Shown piece after piece: positions 7,632 to 16,974 of a stretch of 34,337 nucleotides of DNA. Location of the stretch: contig JAFZUS010000106.1 of the NCBI GenBank assembly GCA_017618275.1, forward strand, positions 1 to 34,337, in the 5' to 3' direction. The notes below the pieces were generated by a model, which saw only the letters and a program-made list of their open reading frames with translations, made no database searches and had not been told where the DNA came from. The translations under genes were made by a program, and so were the position numbers. Origin of the DNA: Prevotella sp. GTDB lineage: Bacteria > Bacteroidota > Bacteroidia > Bacteroidales > Bacteroidaceae. Numbering within the stretch: position 1 is the stretch's first letter; the number at the start of each line of letters is the position of its first letter.

Positions 7632-10600
7632 ATGGAACAACTAAAGAAAACGTTTCTGAGTTTAGCACTTCTGTTTGTAAGTACAATAATGTACGCGCAA
7701 TCAGAGATTAGTGGTACCGTAGTCGATGCAACTGGCGAAACGGTAATTGGTGCCACAGTGATGGAGAAAGGAACCTCGAACGGTACAATTACCGATTTCG
7801 ACGGAAACTTCAAGATTAAAGTCGCAGCAGGAAAGACGCTTGTCTTCTCTTATATCGGCTTTGAGACACAGGAACTGCCCGCCCAGAATGGTATGCAGGT
7901 CACAATGAAAGACAATGCCAAGGAATTGGCAGAGGTTGTGGTAACAGGTTACCAGACGCAGCGTAAGGCCGACCTGACAGGCGCTGTTGCTGTGATGGAC
8001 ATGAAAGGCCCCATCAGCGAGAGTGATCCTAACATGCTGAACTCCATGCAGGGTAAATTGGCTGGTGTGGACATCGTCACCGATGCCGCTCCTGGTGGTG
8101 GTAGTTCAACGATTCGCGTTCGTGGTATGAGTACCGTGAATGCATGTGATCCTCTTTACGTCATTGATGGAGTAGCAACCAATGAAAACCTGAATTCTCT
8201 GAATGCTGCCGACATTGAAAGTATACAGGTATTGAAGGATGCTTCTTCTGCTTCTATCTATGGTAGCCGTGCCGCTAATGGTGTGATTATCATTACAACT
8301 AAGAAAGGTAAGGAAGGTAAGATGAATATCAATATCAACTATAATGCCGCATTGCAGACTGTAGCCAAGAAGTATGATGTCCTTTCCGCAGAGCAGTGGG
8401 GTCAGGCTTATTGGCAGGCAGCAGCCAACAACGGTATTGCTCCCACAGCAGCCCAGGCTCTCTATGGTAATGGTGCAACACCTCAACTCGTAAGTTCTGT
8501 CAATGGTATCAGTACAGCAAACACCAATTGGCAGGATCAGGTGTATAGTTCAGCATGGACACAGAACCTTTCTGCCAGCATCTCGAATGCTTCTGACAAA
8601 GGCAGTTATATGTTCTCTGGTAACTATATCAATCAGAATGGACTGATGGACCAGACGTTTTATAAGCGTCTTTCTGCTCGTGTGAACTCTACCTATAACT
8701 TTAATAAGTATGTACGCGTAGGTGAGAACCTGATGATTGCCAAGTGGGAAAACCGTGGTGCTGATGTCAATGGCGACCGTGGTATTCCTTATTCTGCTAT
8801 GCGTCAGCATCCTGCCATCCCTGTATATCAGGCAGAGGGCGTTTTCACTGATCCTGTTGCGATGCTTGGATCGGATATCGACAACCCTGTACAGACGCTT
8901 TATAACATGCGCGATAATAGCAACTCATCATGGCGTATCTTTGGTAATGCATACATTGACATTATGCCTATCAAGGGCTTGACCCTGAAGAGCAACATCG
9001 GTATTGAGCATGTGCAGTATCTTAACAAGACACTTACCCGTAACGTACGTGCCACTGACGATACCGCCAACCGTGCCGTCAGCAGCGGCTACGGCGAAGG
9101 CGACACTTGGACTTGGACGAACACAGCAAACTACATGTTTGATATTAATACCCAGCACCACTTCACTGTTCTGCTTGGCTCTGAGGCTATCAAGTATGTA
9201 TTCCAAGACCTGGCAGCAACACGTAAGGACTATGCTTTCGAGGATGCAGACTATATGCAGATCGGTTCTGGTTCTGGCACAATGACCAATGGTGGCGGCA
9301 AGCAGGAGTGGGCACTCTTCTCACTTTTCGGTAAGGTTGACTACAATTTCGCTGACCGTTACCTCTTCTCTGCTACGCTGCGTCGTGACCAGACATCTCG
9401 TTTGTCAAAAAACAATAATTCTGGTATATTCCCCGCCTTCTCTGGTGCCTGGCGTCTGAGCGAGGAGAAGTTCTGGCCTAAGAACAACATCATTGATAAT
9501 GTGAAGGTACGTCTGGCCTGGGGTCAGAATGGTAACTCTGCTATATCCAACAACTATGCTGCCTTCTCAACCTACGCCTACGATTTGGGCAATGGCGCTT
9601 ATGACCTGAATGGAACTAACACCAATGTAGTAAGTGGTATCAAGGTCGCTACAACAGGTAACCCAGACCTGAAGTGGGAGACCACCACTCAGACCAACCT
9701 CGGTATCGATGCTTACCTCTTTAATGGTGCCATTAGCCTCGGTCTCGATTACTATTGGAAGAATACCAAGGACATGATCACGATTCCTCCCGTGCTCTCC
9801 GTTGCTGGTGAGAATGCAGCCAAATATATGAACACTGGTGAGATGAAGAATCACGGCTTTGAGTTGAACCTCGGTTATCACTCTCCTCAGTATGGTGATT
9901 TCTCTTGGGACGGTAACTTCAATATGTCGATGTATCGCAACGAGTTGGTTCGTCTGAATGACGAGGTCAGCGTGATAGGCGGCGACTTCCGTCTGATTGA
10001 GGGACAGCCGATGGGAGTCTACTATGGTTATGTCGTAGATGGCATCTTCCAGGATGCTGATCAGGTTTCCAATCATGCTATTCAGGAAGGAAAGGGCGTT
10101 GGTCGTCTCATCTATCGTGATATCACTGGTGACGGAGTAATCGACGAAGCCGACCGTTGTATCATCGGCGATCCAAACCCTGACTTCGGCATGGGTCTCA
10201 CGCTGACAGCCAACTATAAGAACTGGTCGTTCTCTACTTTCTTCTCTGGTGAATTCGGTTTTGATATCTACAACGGAACTCGTAAGCAGTTGGAATTCAT
10301 GACATACGGCAACCTCTATACAAACCGTGGTATTGACGTTCTGAATGCATGGACACCAGAGAATACAGGTGCTTCAATCCCTGCTCTGACAACTGTTGAT
10401 GATAATAACGAGACACGTATGTCAACATACTTTGTTGAAGACGGTTCTTATCTGAAGTGTAAGTATATCAAGTTAGGCTATAAGTTCGACCAGAGTTGGA
10501 TGAAGACAATCGGTGTTTCCTCACTCAATCTCTATGCTCAATTGGAAAATGTATTTACCATTACAAGTTACAAAGGACTTGATCCTGAAGTACCTCTCTC

Positions 10601-10679
10601 AACCTATGGTGCTCGTATTGACAACGGCCCATATCCTAGAGCACGTACATTCTCTGTTGGCTTAAACGTACAGTTCTAA
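7632..10679 (+). CDS. SusC1: TonB-dependent outer-membrane fructo-oligosaccharide transporter
   Basis: This 1015-residue SusC/RagA protein has a signal peptide (MEQLKKTFLSLALLFVSTIMYA), an N-terminal carboxypeptidase-regulatory-like beta-sandwich (residues about 24-100: EISGTVVDATGE, GTITDFDGNF, FSYIGFET), a TonB plug with the SusC signature (VLKDASSASIYGSRAANGVI), and a long beta barrel ending in a C-terminal phenylalanine (VGLNVQF). It forms the outer-membrane channel closed by the SusD partner encoded 46 bp downstream. The ATG at 7632 is chosen because it starts the signal peptide; in-frame codons before it lie inside the promoter. The first 230 bp of the coding region are nearly identical to SusC2 (19610), while the barrels diverge, suggesting duplication followed by specialisation for different fructan linkages or lengths. 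Fructan as ligand is inferred from neighbours. Confidence 0.93.
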   Translation: MEQLKKTFLSLALLFVSTIMYAQSEISGTVVDATGETVIGATVMEKGTSNGTITDFDGNFKIKVAAGKTLVFSYIGFETQELPAQNGMQVTMKDNAKELAEVVVTGYQTQRKADLTGAVAVMDMKGPISESDPNMLNSMQGKLAGVDIVTDAAPGGGSSTIRVRGMSTVNACDPLYVIDGVATNENLNSLNAADIESIQVLKDASSASIYGSRAANGVIIITTKKGKEGKMNININYNAALQTVAKKYDVLSAEQWGQAYWQAAANNGIAPTAAQALYGNGATPQLVSSVNGISTANTNWQDQVYSSAWTQNLSASISNASDKGSYMFSGNYINQNGLMDQTFYKRLSARVNSTYNFNKYVRVGENLMIAKWENRGADVNGDRGIPYSAMRQHPAIPVYQAEGVFTDPVAMLGSDIDNPVQTLYNMRDNSNSSWRIFGNAYIDIMPIKGLTLKSNIGIEHVQYLNKTLTRNVRATDDTANRAVSSGYGEGDTWTWTNTANYMFDINTQHHFTVLLGSEAIKYVFQDLAATRKDYAFEDADYMQIGSGSGTMTNGGGKQEWALFSLFGKVDYNFADRYLFSATLRRDQTSRLSKNNNSGIFPAFSGAWRLSEEKFWPKNNIIDNVKVRLAWGQNGNSAISNNYAAFSTYAYDLGNGAYDLNGTNTNVVSGIKVATTGNPDLKWETTTQTNLGIDAYLFNGAISLGLDYYWKNTKDMITIPPVLSVAGENAAKYMNTGEMKNHGFELNLGYHSPQYGDFSWDGNFNMSMYRNELVRLNDEVSVIGGDFRLIEGQPMGVYYGYVVDGIFQDADQVSNHAIQEGKGVGRLIYRDITGDGVIDEADRCIIGDPNPDFGMGLTLTANYKNWSFSTFFSGEFGFDIYNGTRKQLEFMTYGNLYTNRGIDVLNAWTPENTGASIPALTTVDDNNETRMSTYFVEDGSYLKCKYIKLGYKFDQSWMKTIGVSSLNLYAQLENVFTITSYKGLDPEVPLSTYGARIDNGPYPRARTFSVGLNVQF

Positions 10680-10698
10680 TATAGGTGAAAAGGTTAAT

Positions 10699-10723
10699 AA
10701 GTAAAAAGGTAAAAAAGTAAAAG
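10699..10723 (+). repeat. GTAAAA leader repeat before SusD1
   Basis: A tandem A-rich repeat of GTAAAAAG units lies directly before the susD start codon. A very similar tract precedes SusD2 (22720-22753). Such tracts are common in Prevotella intergenic DNA and may serve as an A-rich translation enhancer; no strong Shine-Dalgarno is present. Confidence 0.5.
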
Positions 10724-10725
10724 TT

Positions 10726-12411
10726 ATGAAAGCAATATATAAATTAGGTGTAATCTGCGCAATCTGCGGTTTCACATCATGCAACGATATGCTCGACACC
10801 GTTCCTCAGGGACAGTTCACAGCCGAGCAACTGGATGACAGCAGCGTGGAAGGTTTGGTAGCATCAGCCTATGCAGGTCTTGAGGCTCACTTCTTTGGAA
10901 ACAATGAGGCTTTTGCCGGCCCGTCAACAAACTGGATCTTTGATGTCCGCTCCGACGATGCCTACAAAGGTGGTGGCGGTACGGGAATGGAGGAGAACAT
11001 TCATCTGCTCGAAGTGAGTGAAGTAAACTCCGACAATGTCAGTTGTCTGAACAAGTGGCAGAACAACTATTATGCCATCAGCCGTGTACACAATGCAATG
11101 CTTGCTGTGCAGAATGCTTCATCTGTAAGCAATGCCGAGGCTGTGATAGGTGAACTGAAAACCCTCCGTGCCTGGTATTATTTCGACCTGATCCGTATCT
11201 TCAATCGCATTCCATATTTCGTCGAAGGTGAGGATGTGAACACAAAACCTAACGATGAGTACAGTCGTGAAGAGATATTCTCATTCATCAAGCGCGATCT
11301 CACTGAGGCTATCGAGGTGTTGCCTGCTCAGAAGAGTGCTGTAGGCCGTATCACTAAGACGACTGCTCAGGCCATCATGGCAAAGGTTTGTGCCTTCACC
11401 AGTTCTTGGGAGGATGTGAAGACTTATGCAGACGCTGTTATTAACAGTGGCCAGTACAGCCTCTATGCCAACTTCGGCGACCTGTCGAAGATCGACAAGA
11501 ACAATGGTTCTGAGTCTGTATTCGCCCTTCAGGTGTCTACTGCCAACGACAATGCCCACATCAATTGGAGCAACCTTTTGAACTGCACCTATAGCGATGG
11601 TAACCTCTATGGCACAGGCGATGACTTCTTCTATGGTTCACAGAATCTGGTAAACGCTTTCCGCACAGATCCTGCAACAGGTCTGCCCATTCTCGATGGC
11701 ACCTTCAACAAGGTGAACGTCACAGAGAACTATGCAGGGACACTCGACCCACGTCTTGATTTCACTGTAGGTCGTATCGGTCTGCCTTGGCGTGGTCATA
11801 CCTATAACGAGAAATGGTGTCGTGCCTACGATACTTATGGAGAGTTCTCTAACAAGAAGGCTTGGCCTGCTCCAGAAGTGTCTCTCGCTACATGGCCTTG
11901 GGGTTGCAATCCACTGAACTTTATGTTCATCCGCTATGCAGACATCCTGCTGCTGAAGGCTGAGGCTCTCATTGAGACCGCTACAGGTAATAATGCTGCT
12001 GAGGATGCTGGCCTCGTTGAAGCCCGTAATCTTGTGAATCAGATTCGTCAGCGTGCTGCCAATAGTGTTGATGGCAACTACTCGCCTGTGGATCTCGATC
12101 CTTCAAAGGCTGATTACTATGTTGGTCTCTATCCGACAGATTGGGATGGTAACCTCTATTGGACTAAGGAGCGTGCTCGCATGGCCCTTCGTTTTGAGCG
12201 TCGCCTGGAACTTGCCCTCGAAGGCAACCGTTGGTTCGATCTCGTACGCTGGGGCAGCGACTATCTCATCAAAACGATGAACACCTATATGACTGAGGAG
12301 AGTACCCTGCGCTCTTACTATCAGGGTCGCTCAGTAACGGATAAGGAAATCTTCTTGCCTGTTCCTCTCGCAGAGATTGACAATTCAAATGGTCTTTACA
12401 AACAATATTAA
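10726..12411 (+). CDS. SusD1: surface glycan-binding lipoprotein, partner of SusC1
   Basis: The 561-residue protein starts with a lipoprotein signal (MKAIYKLGVICAICGFTSC, lipobox Cys19) and continues as an alpha-helical SusD/RagB protein with TPR-like helices in the N-terminal half (LRAWYYFDLIRIFNRIPY, residues about 147-164) and the C-terminal SusD signature (RFERRLELALEGNRWFDLVRWG, near residues 490-510, followed by FLPVPLAEIDNS). SusD proteins sit on the cell surface as a lid over SusC and bind oligosaccharide during import. It lies 46 bp after SusC1 and 12 bp before the next gene, so the three form one operon ending at the terminator at 14464. Fructan specificity follows from the locus rather than from visible binding residues. 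Confidence 0.93.
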   Translation: MKAIYKLGVICAICGFTSCNDMLDTVPQGQFTAEQLDDSSVEGLVASAYAGLEAHFFGNNEAFAGPSTNWIFDVRSDDAYKGGGGTGMEENIHLLEVSEVNSDNVSCLNKWQNNYYAISRVHNAMLAVQNASSVSNAEAVIGELKTLRAWYYFDLIRIFNRIPYFVEGEDVNTKPNDEYSREEIFSFIKRDLTEAIEVLPAQKSAVGRITKTTAQAIMAKVCAFTSSWEDVKTYADAVINSGQYSLYANFGDLSKIDKNNGSESVFALQVSTANDNAHINWSNLLNCTYSDGNLYGTGDDFFYGSQNLVNAFRTDPATGLPILDGTFNKVNVTENYAGTLDPRLDFTVGRIGLPWRGHTYNEKWCRAYDTYGEFSNKKAWPAPEVSLATWPWGCNPLNFMFIRYADILLLKAEALIETATGNNAAEDAGLVEARNLVNQIRQRAANSVDGNYSPVDLDPSKADYYVGLYPTDWDGNLYWTKERARMALRFERRLELALEGNRWFDLVRWGSDYLIKTMNTYMTEESTLRSYYQGRSVTDKEIFLPVPLAEIDNSNGLYKQY

Positions 12412-12423
12412 TATTCGACGATT

Positions 12424-14412
12424 ATGAAAAAGATATATTTAGTCATCATAGCAGCGCTGAGCATTTTCACTGCTTGTTCCGATGTAGAATTCGAAGCTGC
12501 AAAATATAGCGAGGCTGTTACCAACCTCCAGGCAGAGTACACCCAGGGAAGCCGTCAGGTAACCCTCCGTTGGGACAATCCAACGATGAGTGGACAGACT
12601 GGCATCCAGATTATCAAGGATAATAATGACGTAATGAACATTGATGAGGTAGTAAACAGTTACTTCATCAAGAAGGCTCCGACAAATGTTGATGTGGCTT
12701 ATACCGTTAAGGCCCGCTATAGCGATGGCCGCGTCAGTGAAGGTCAGACCGTACGCTTCAACATAGCCTATGAAGTACAGAAGGGTGCATCGAAGATAGC
12801 GATGCTAGTGGCCGATGACTACACCAAGTCTGATGATGAGAAAGATGCTGTGGCCTGGTTCACTAAGAACTATGTGAATACCAACAAGGGTATCCTCATC
12901 ACCCCTTCAACCATCGACGATCTCGATATCGAGAAGCAGTCGGCCTGTTGGGTAATGTGTGACCGCATCGGTATCGACAAGGGTTGGCAGAATCTGCCTG
13001 GCAATTTGGCATCGAATGCAGCCATTGAGGCTCTGAAAGCCTTCACTGCTGATGGAGGTAACCTCTTCCTCACCAACCACGCTACTCAACTTACTGTAGC
13101 CTTAGGCCGTATCGCTGAGGCTTATGCTCCTGGCATCTATGGCAACGGCGAGGGCGGATCAAATCCTGATGTATGGGGCTCACAGCCTATCATTGGCAAT
13201 GCCGAGGGTCAGATTTACGATCACTCAGGTCATGATATCTATCGTGGCATGAACTTCACCAGTGGCCTTTATGAGCGCAGCATCTATACCTTTATTGGTA
13301 ACGGCATCAAGGGTGACCACAACTGTATGTGGGATTTGAATGCCTACGGTCTGGCTCCTAACCCAAACGTGGTAAAGACATGGGAAGAAACCACCAACTC
13401 TACCGTTCTCGGCACTTGGAATCACGTGGTTGACTACTGCTGCGCAGGCATCGTCGATTTCAATCCTACCACCACTTTCGCTGGTCGCATCCTCGCTGTA
13501 GGTCTTGCAGCCTACGAGTGGAACATCGGTGCCGAGAATATCTATCAGGATCAGTTAGAGAAGTTTACTGCCAACTGCCTCAGTTATGTTGGTACACCTT
13601 CTGAGTCGAAGGTCGCCATGCTCGTGCCCGATGACTACACCAAGTCTGACGATGAGAAGGACGCAGTGGCTTGGTTCAAGGCCAATTATGTAGATAAGGG
13701 TACGGGAATCCTTCTTACTCCTTCTACCATCGACAACCTCGACATCGAAACCAATCCGATGTGTTGGGTGATGTGCGACCGTATCGGCATCGAGAAGGGT
13801 TGGCAGAATCTGCCTGGCAGTCTCGCATCGAACGAGGTCATCACAGCCCTGAAGGCCTTCACCGCTGATGGTGGTAACCTTTTGCTCACTAACCATGCTA
13901 CCCAACTAACAGTCGGCTTGGGCCGTATCGCTGAGGCATACGCACCTGGTATCTATGGCAATGGTGAAGGTGGTCAGAATAATGACATCTGGGGCAGCCA
14001 GCCCATCATCGGCAATGCCGAGGGACAAATCTACGATCATTCCGGCCACGACATCTATTGGGGCATGGACTTCGTCAGCGGTCTCTACGAGCGTTCCATC
14101 TACTGCTTCGAGAGTGCAGGCTTCAAGGGTGACCATAACTGTATGTGGGATCTCAATGCCTACGGTCTGGCTCCAAACCCCAACGTCGTGAAGACATGGG
14201 AGGAGACCACCAACTCCACAGTTCTCGGCACATGGAACCATGTGGTTGACTACTGCTGTGCAGGTATCGTCGACTTCGCTCCTACCACCACCTTCGCTGG
14301 CCGTATCCTTGCCGTAGGTCTCGCAGCCTACGAGTGGAACATCGGCGGTGTGAACGAGAAGCAAGGTCAGTTGGAACGTTTCACTTCTAATTGCATTGGT
14401 TATCTGAAATAA
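12424..14412 (+). CDS. Surface fructan-binding lipoprotein with tandem-duplicated DUF4960-like domain
   Basis: The 662-residue protein has a lipoprotein signal (MKKIYLVIIAALSIFTAC, Cys18), an Ig/fibronectin-like domain (residues about 28-118, with VTLRWDNP), then two copies of one domain of about 270 residues that repeat exactly every 272 residues (816 bp). Both copies contain DDYTKSDDEKDAVAWF, VMCDRIGI, GWQNLPG, TADGGNL, TNHATQL, YAPGIYGNGEGG, YDHSGHDIY, GDHNCMWDLNAYGL and TTTFAGRILAVGLAAYEWNIG. The domain resembles what is annotated as DUF4960 in Bacteroidales fructan loci; that family name is from memory. A single, diverged copy is found in the SusC2 operon (24537). Position after SusD and lipidation suggest a cell-surface fructan-binding protein (SGBP). 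The GGN-TNHA part recalls a glutamine-amidotransferase/ThuA-like fold, without a clear catalytic Cys. Confidence 0.85.
   Translation: MKKIYLVIIAALSIFTACSDVEFEAAKYSEAVTNLQAEYTQGSRQVTLRWDNPTMSGQTGIQIIKDNNDVMNIDEVVNSYFIKKAPTNVDVAYTVKARYSDGRVSEGQTVRFNIAYEVQKGASKIAMLVADDYTKSDDEKDAVAWFTKNYVNTNKGILITPSTIDDLDIEKQSACWVMCDRIGIDKGWQNLPGNLASNAAIEALKAFTADGGNLFLTNHATQLTVALGRIAEAYAPGIYGNGEGGSNPDVWGSQPIIGNAEGQIYDHSGHDIYRGMNFTSGLYERSIYTFIGNGIKGDHNCMWDLNAYGLAPNPNVVKTWEETTNSTVLGTWNHVVDYCCAGIVDFNPTTTFAGRILAVGLAAYEWNIGAENIYQDQLEKFTANCLSYVGTPSESKVAMLVPDDYTKSDDEKDAVAWFKANYVDKGTGILLTPSTIDNLDIETNPMCWVMCDRIGIEKGWQNLPGSLASNEVITALKAFTADGGNLLLTNHATQLTVGLGRIAEAYAPGIYGNGEGGQNNDIWGSQPIIGNAEGQIYDHSGHDIYWGMDFVSGLYERSIYCFESAGFKGDHNCMWDLNAYGLAPNPNVVKTWEETTNSTVLGTWNHVVDYCCAGIVDFAPTTTFAGRILAVGLAAYEWNIGGVNEKQGQLERFTSNCIGYLK
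12791..14408 (+). repeat. Tandem intragenic duplication, unit 816 bp
   Basis: Two adjacent in-frame copies (about 12791-13606 and 13607-14408) encode the duplicated domain of the surface lipoprotein. Long stretches are identical at protein level, for example over the last third of each unit, and strongly similar in DNA. This indicates a recent duplication or ongoing gene conversion. Confidence 0.85.
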
Positions 14413-14463
14413 GCATAGTGATTGTAGTTGATTAATTAGTAGGTTAAAAGATTGTTTCAGGAG

Positions 14464-14500
14464 GGAGCAGAGCCACAAGCATAGGCTTTGCTCCTTTTTT
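14464..14500 (+). terminator. Rho-independent terminator after the SusC1-SusD1-SGBP operon
   Basis: An 11-bp stem with one mismatch (14464-14474 with 14484-14494), 9-nt loop, followed by six Ts. It closes the operon just before the next operator-bearing promoter. Confidence 0.88.
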
Positions 14501-14513
14501 CTTGTATTAAATA

Positions 14514-14584
14514 TGCAATGAACGATATTTTGCATCATTTGAAACAATAATTAAAGGGATAAGGGCGAAAATATTGTATTTTTG
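14514..14584 (+). promoter_or_regulatory. Fructan-regulon operator and promoter B, upstream of LamG-GH32-dockerin gene
   Basis: Half-sites TGCAATGAACG (TGAAC at 14519) and TTTGAAACA (TGAAAC at 14540) are 21 bp apart; the -7 element TATTTTTG is at 14577-14584, 37 bp after the second. The upstream inverted arm is absent, as the terminator at 14464-14500 occupies its place. No -33 TTTG is visible. Confidence 0.78.
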
Positions 14585-14607
14585 CAGCAGATTTTAAAAC
14601 CAACAGC

Positions 14608-16974
14608 ATGAAATATTGGAAATATTTGCTTGTCGCGCTGACGACAGCCCTGACGACAGGATCATTGGCACAGACTGCTGTGGCTCATTTTGATATGTCG
14701 CTCAATAATGGAAAGATCACTGAGCAAGTATCAAAATCTGAATATAAAGTAGCATCACAGTTGCCAGCGTGTGCTTTGGCGGGGATTGATGGCGAGGCCT
14801 TACGTTTCGATGGCTATTCCAATTATGTACGCGCAGGTCTGCCCAGTGGACTGAGCACAGAGATGCTTACAATCAATGTTGTGCTGGCTGCCGAAACCTA
14901 TCCGATGATGCAGGTTGATGTGGCAGAGACCACACCAACCTTTGCTACCATCTGTGGCAATCTGGATGAAGGTAGCAAGAAGGGCTTTGCCTTTGAGTTG
15001 TCATCACAGGGTGATCTGCGTTTTCGTTTTGGGTCAGCATATGCAAATGGTTTTTTGTATACGGTCAATGGGTCTGAGAAACTGCCTCGTGGACGTTGGT
15101 GTATGCTGACTGCTGTACTCGACAAGGCAAATAATGCCGCTACGCTCTACCTAAACGGGACATGCATTGGCACTAGTCGTATGAGCCGTTCGGAGGTCGT
15201 TCACTCTCATACGGACTTTTATATCGGCAAAGACGCTACAGAGAAGAAAGAAGGTCCTTTCTTGATTAACACATTCTGTGGAGCGATCGACGATATTGCC
15301 ATCTATAACGAGGTAATTATTCCTGCTACATTTACTACGCAAGTAGCCAACTTCAACTATCCAGTTGAGCGATATACGGATAATATCTGGCGTCCGCAGT
15401 TCCACGGTATGCCTTCTGGTTCATGGACAAACGAGAGTCATGGTTTAATCTATAGTGGTGGCAAGTATCATGTTTTCTTCCAAAAGAATGCCAATGGTCC
15501 ATATATGTCGCGTCTGCATTGGGGACACATCTCCAGTAAGAACCTCTACGACTGGACGGAAGAACCTATCGCCATTGGTCCTGACCAGTCGTACGATATC
15601 AAAGGTTGTTGGAGTGGTTGTGTCTATGAAGATGGGGACGACACCTATCTGTTATATACCGCTGTTGATAATGCCAAGGCAACGATTGCTCAGGCCAAGG
15701 CGAAGGATAGCGGACTTATTGAGTGGGAGAAATTGGGCGTTATCATCAATGGGCGGCCTTCAGGACTCTCTGACGATTTCCGCGATCCCTATTTCTTCAC
15801 GGCAAACGGACAGAAGTATATCATCGTCGGCACCAGCAAAAACAATGTCGGTGCCTGTACCCTCCATAAATATGAGAATGGTGCGTGGACGAACGATGGT
15901 ACTATTTTTTTCCAAGGCGGTAATGCTAACCAACATGGCACATTCTGGGAGATGCCGAATGTCACACCTATGGGTAATGGAAAATATCTCTTTACCTGCA
16001 CACCTCTGAATACAGGCGTTGGCGTGCGCACGCTCTGTTGGTTGGGTACCATCGGTGCTAATGGCAAGTTTACCCCAGACGGCGAAATGCAGTATCTCGA
16101 AATGGCTGGCATCAGCCGCGATGGCTATGGCCTGCTTTCACCATCTATCTGCCAGGAGAATGGCAAGTTTCTGCTTTTAGGTATCGTACCAGACAAACTG
16201 CCTACACAGAATAATTATGAAATGGGTTGGGCGCATAACTACTCACTGCCTCGCGAGATTTCCATCGCTGCCGATGGTTCACTTGTTCAAAAACCTTATA
16301 GCGGTTTGACTGCTATGCGCACAGAGACGGCTTTTGCTAGGGATATTGTCCTGAATGGCATTGAGCCGCTGGCTCCAGTCAGTGGTCGGCAGATAGAGTT
16401 ATTAGGCGAGTTCACTGTAGGAAGTGGAACTTGCGGTTTTAATTTCCTAAAGTCTGGCAGCAAGCAGGTATCGCTGACTTATGATGTAGATAATGGCAAA
16501 CTGACACTTGATATGACTTCGCTTAATCGTACGGTAAACGATGGCGTTTATGGTGGCATCTACACTGTTACCCTGCCAAAGAAAGTCGCTTTTGGCGAGA
16601 AACTGAAACTTCATGTTTACCTCGATGGATCAATAGCCGATATCTTCGTCAACGAAACTTGGGCCTATTCTGTACGCATATATCCGAAAGATGCATCCGC
16701 CATAGAAGCAGAAGTTTTCACCACTTCCCCTATGCAAACCAACATCAAGGCTTGGATTCTTAATGTCAAGCAGTCAGGTGGGCAAATTGTTAAGCATGGA
16801 GATGTTAATGGTGACAATATTATTAATGTGGCTGATATAGTGGCCGTCTCGAATTATATTATGGGCAGTTCTCCAGGTTTTTTCAACAATGAAGCCGCAG
16901 ATGTTAATAACGACAAAATAATAAATGCAGTAGATATAACGGAAATTGTAAAACTGATCAATAATTCAAGATAA
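14608..16974 (+). CDS. Secreted LamG-GH32-dockerin fructanase with Glu in the nucleophile position
   Basis: The 788-residue protein has a signal peptide (MKYWKYLLVALTTALTTGSLA), a concanavalin/LamG-like domain (residues about 22-235, e.g. LRFDGYSNYVRAG, WCMLTAVLDKA, LYLNGTCIG), a GH32 propeller (about 255-560), a GH32 beta-sandwich (about 580-725) and a C-terminal type-I dockerin-like pair of calcium loops (GDVNGDNIINVADI from residue 731 and ADVNNDKIINAVDI). The RDP motif (Asp393) and acid/base Glu448 (WEMP) are present, but the usual NDPNG reads NESHG: Glu276 stands where the nucleophile Asp is expected. My recollection is that some LamG-containing GH32 enzymes have NEPH-type motifs, so this may be a subgroup feature rather than inactivation. 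It has its own fructan-regulon promoter. Substrate could be levan, inulin or a fructan oligosaccharide. Confidence 0.88.
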   Translation: MKYWKYLLVALTTALTTGSLAQTAVAHFDMSLNNGKITEQVSKSEYKVASQLPACALAGIDGEALRFDGYSNYVRAGLPSGLSTEMLTINVVLAAETYPMMQVDVAETTPTFATICGNLDEGSKKGFAFELSSQGDLRFRFGSAYANGFLYTVNGSEKLPRGRWCMLTAVLDKANNAATLYLNGTCIGTSRMSRSEVVHSHTDFYIGKDATEKKEGPFLINTFCGAIDDIAIYNEVIIPATFTTQVANFNYPVERYTDNIWRPQFHGMPSGSWTNESHGLIYSGGKYHVFFQKNANGPYMSRLHWGHISSKNLYDWTEEPIAIGPDQSYDIKGCWSGCVYEDGDDTYLLYTAVDNAKATIAQAKAKDSGLIEWEKLGVIINGRPSGLSDDFRDPYFFTANGQKYIIVGTSKNNVGACTLHKYENGAWTNDGTIFFQGGNANQHGTFWEMPNVTPMGNGKYLFTCTPLNTGVGVRTLCWLGTIGANGKFTPDGEMQYLEMAGISRDGYGLLSPSICQENGKFLLLGIVPDKLPTQNNYEMGWAHNYSLPREISIAADGSLVQKPYSGLTAMRTETAFARDIVLNGIEPLAPVSGRQIELLGEFTVGSGTCGFNFLKSGSKQVSLTYDVDNGKLTLDMTSLNRTVNDGVYGGIYTVTLPKKVAFGEKLKLHVYLDGSIADIFVNETWAYSVRIYPKDASAIEAEVFTTSPMQTNIKAWILNVKQSGGQIVKHGDVNGDNIINVADIVAVSNYIMGSSPGFFNNEAADVNNDKIINAVDITEIVKLINNSR

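Noticed and set aside
14413-14463. Similarity between the 3' untranslated region after the duplicated surface protein (TTAATTAGTAGGTTAAAAG) and the middle of predicted small RNA 1 as evidence for a third RNA copy.
   Set aside because: The match is short and A/T-rich, and neither the 5' block nor the GC-rich hairpin is present, so chance cannot be ruled out.
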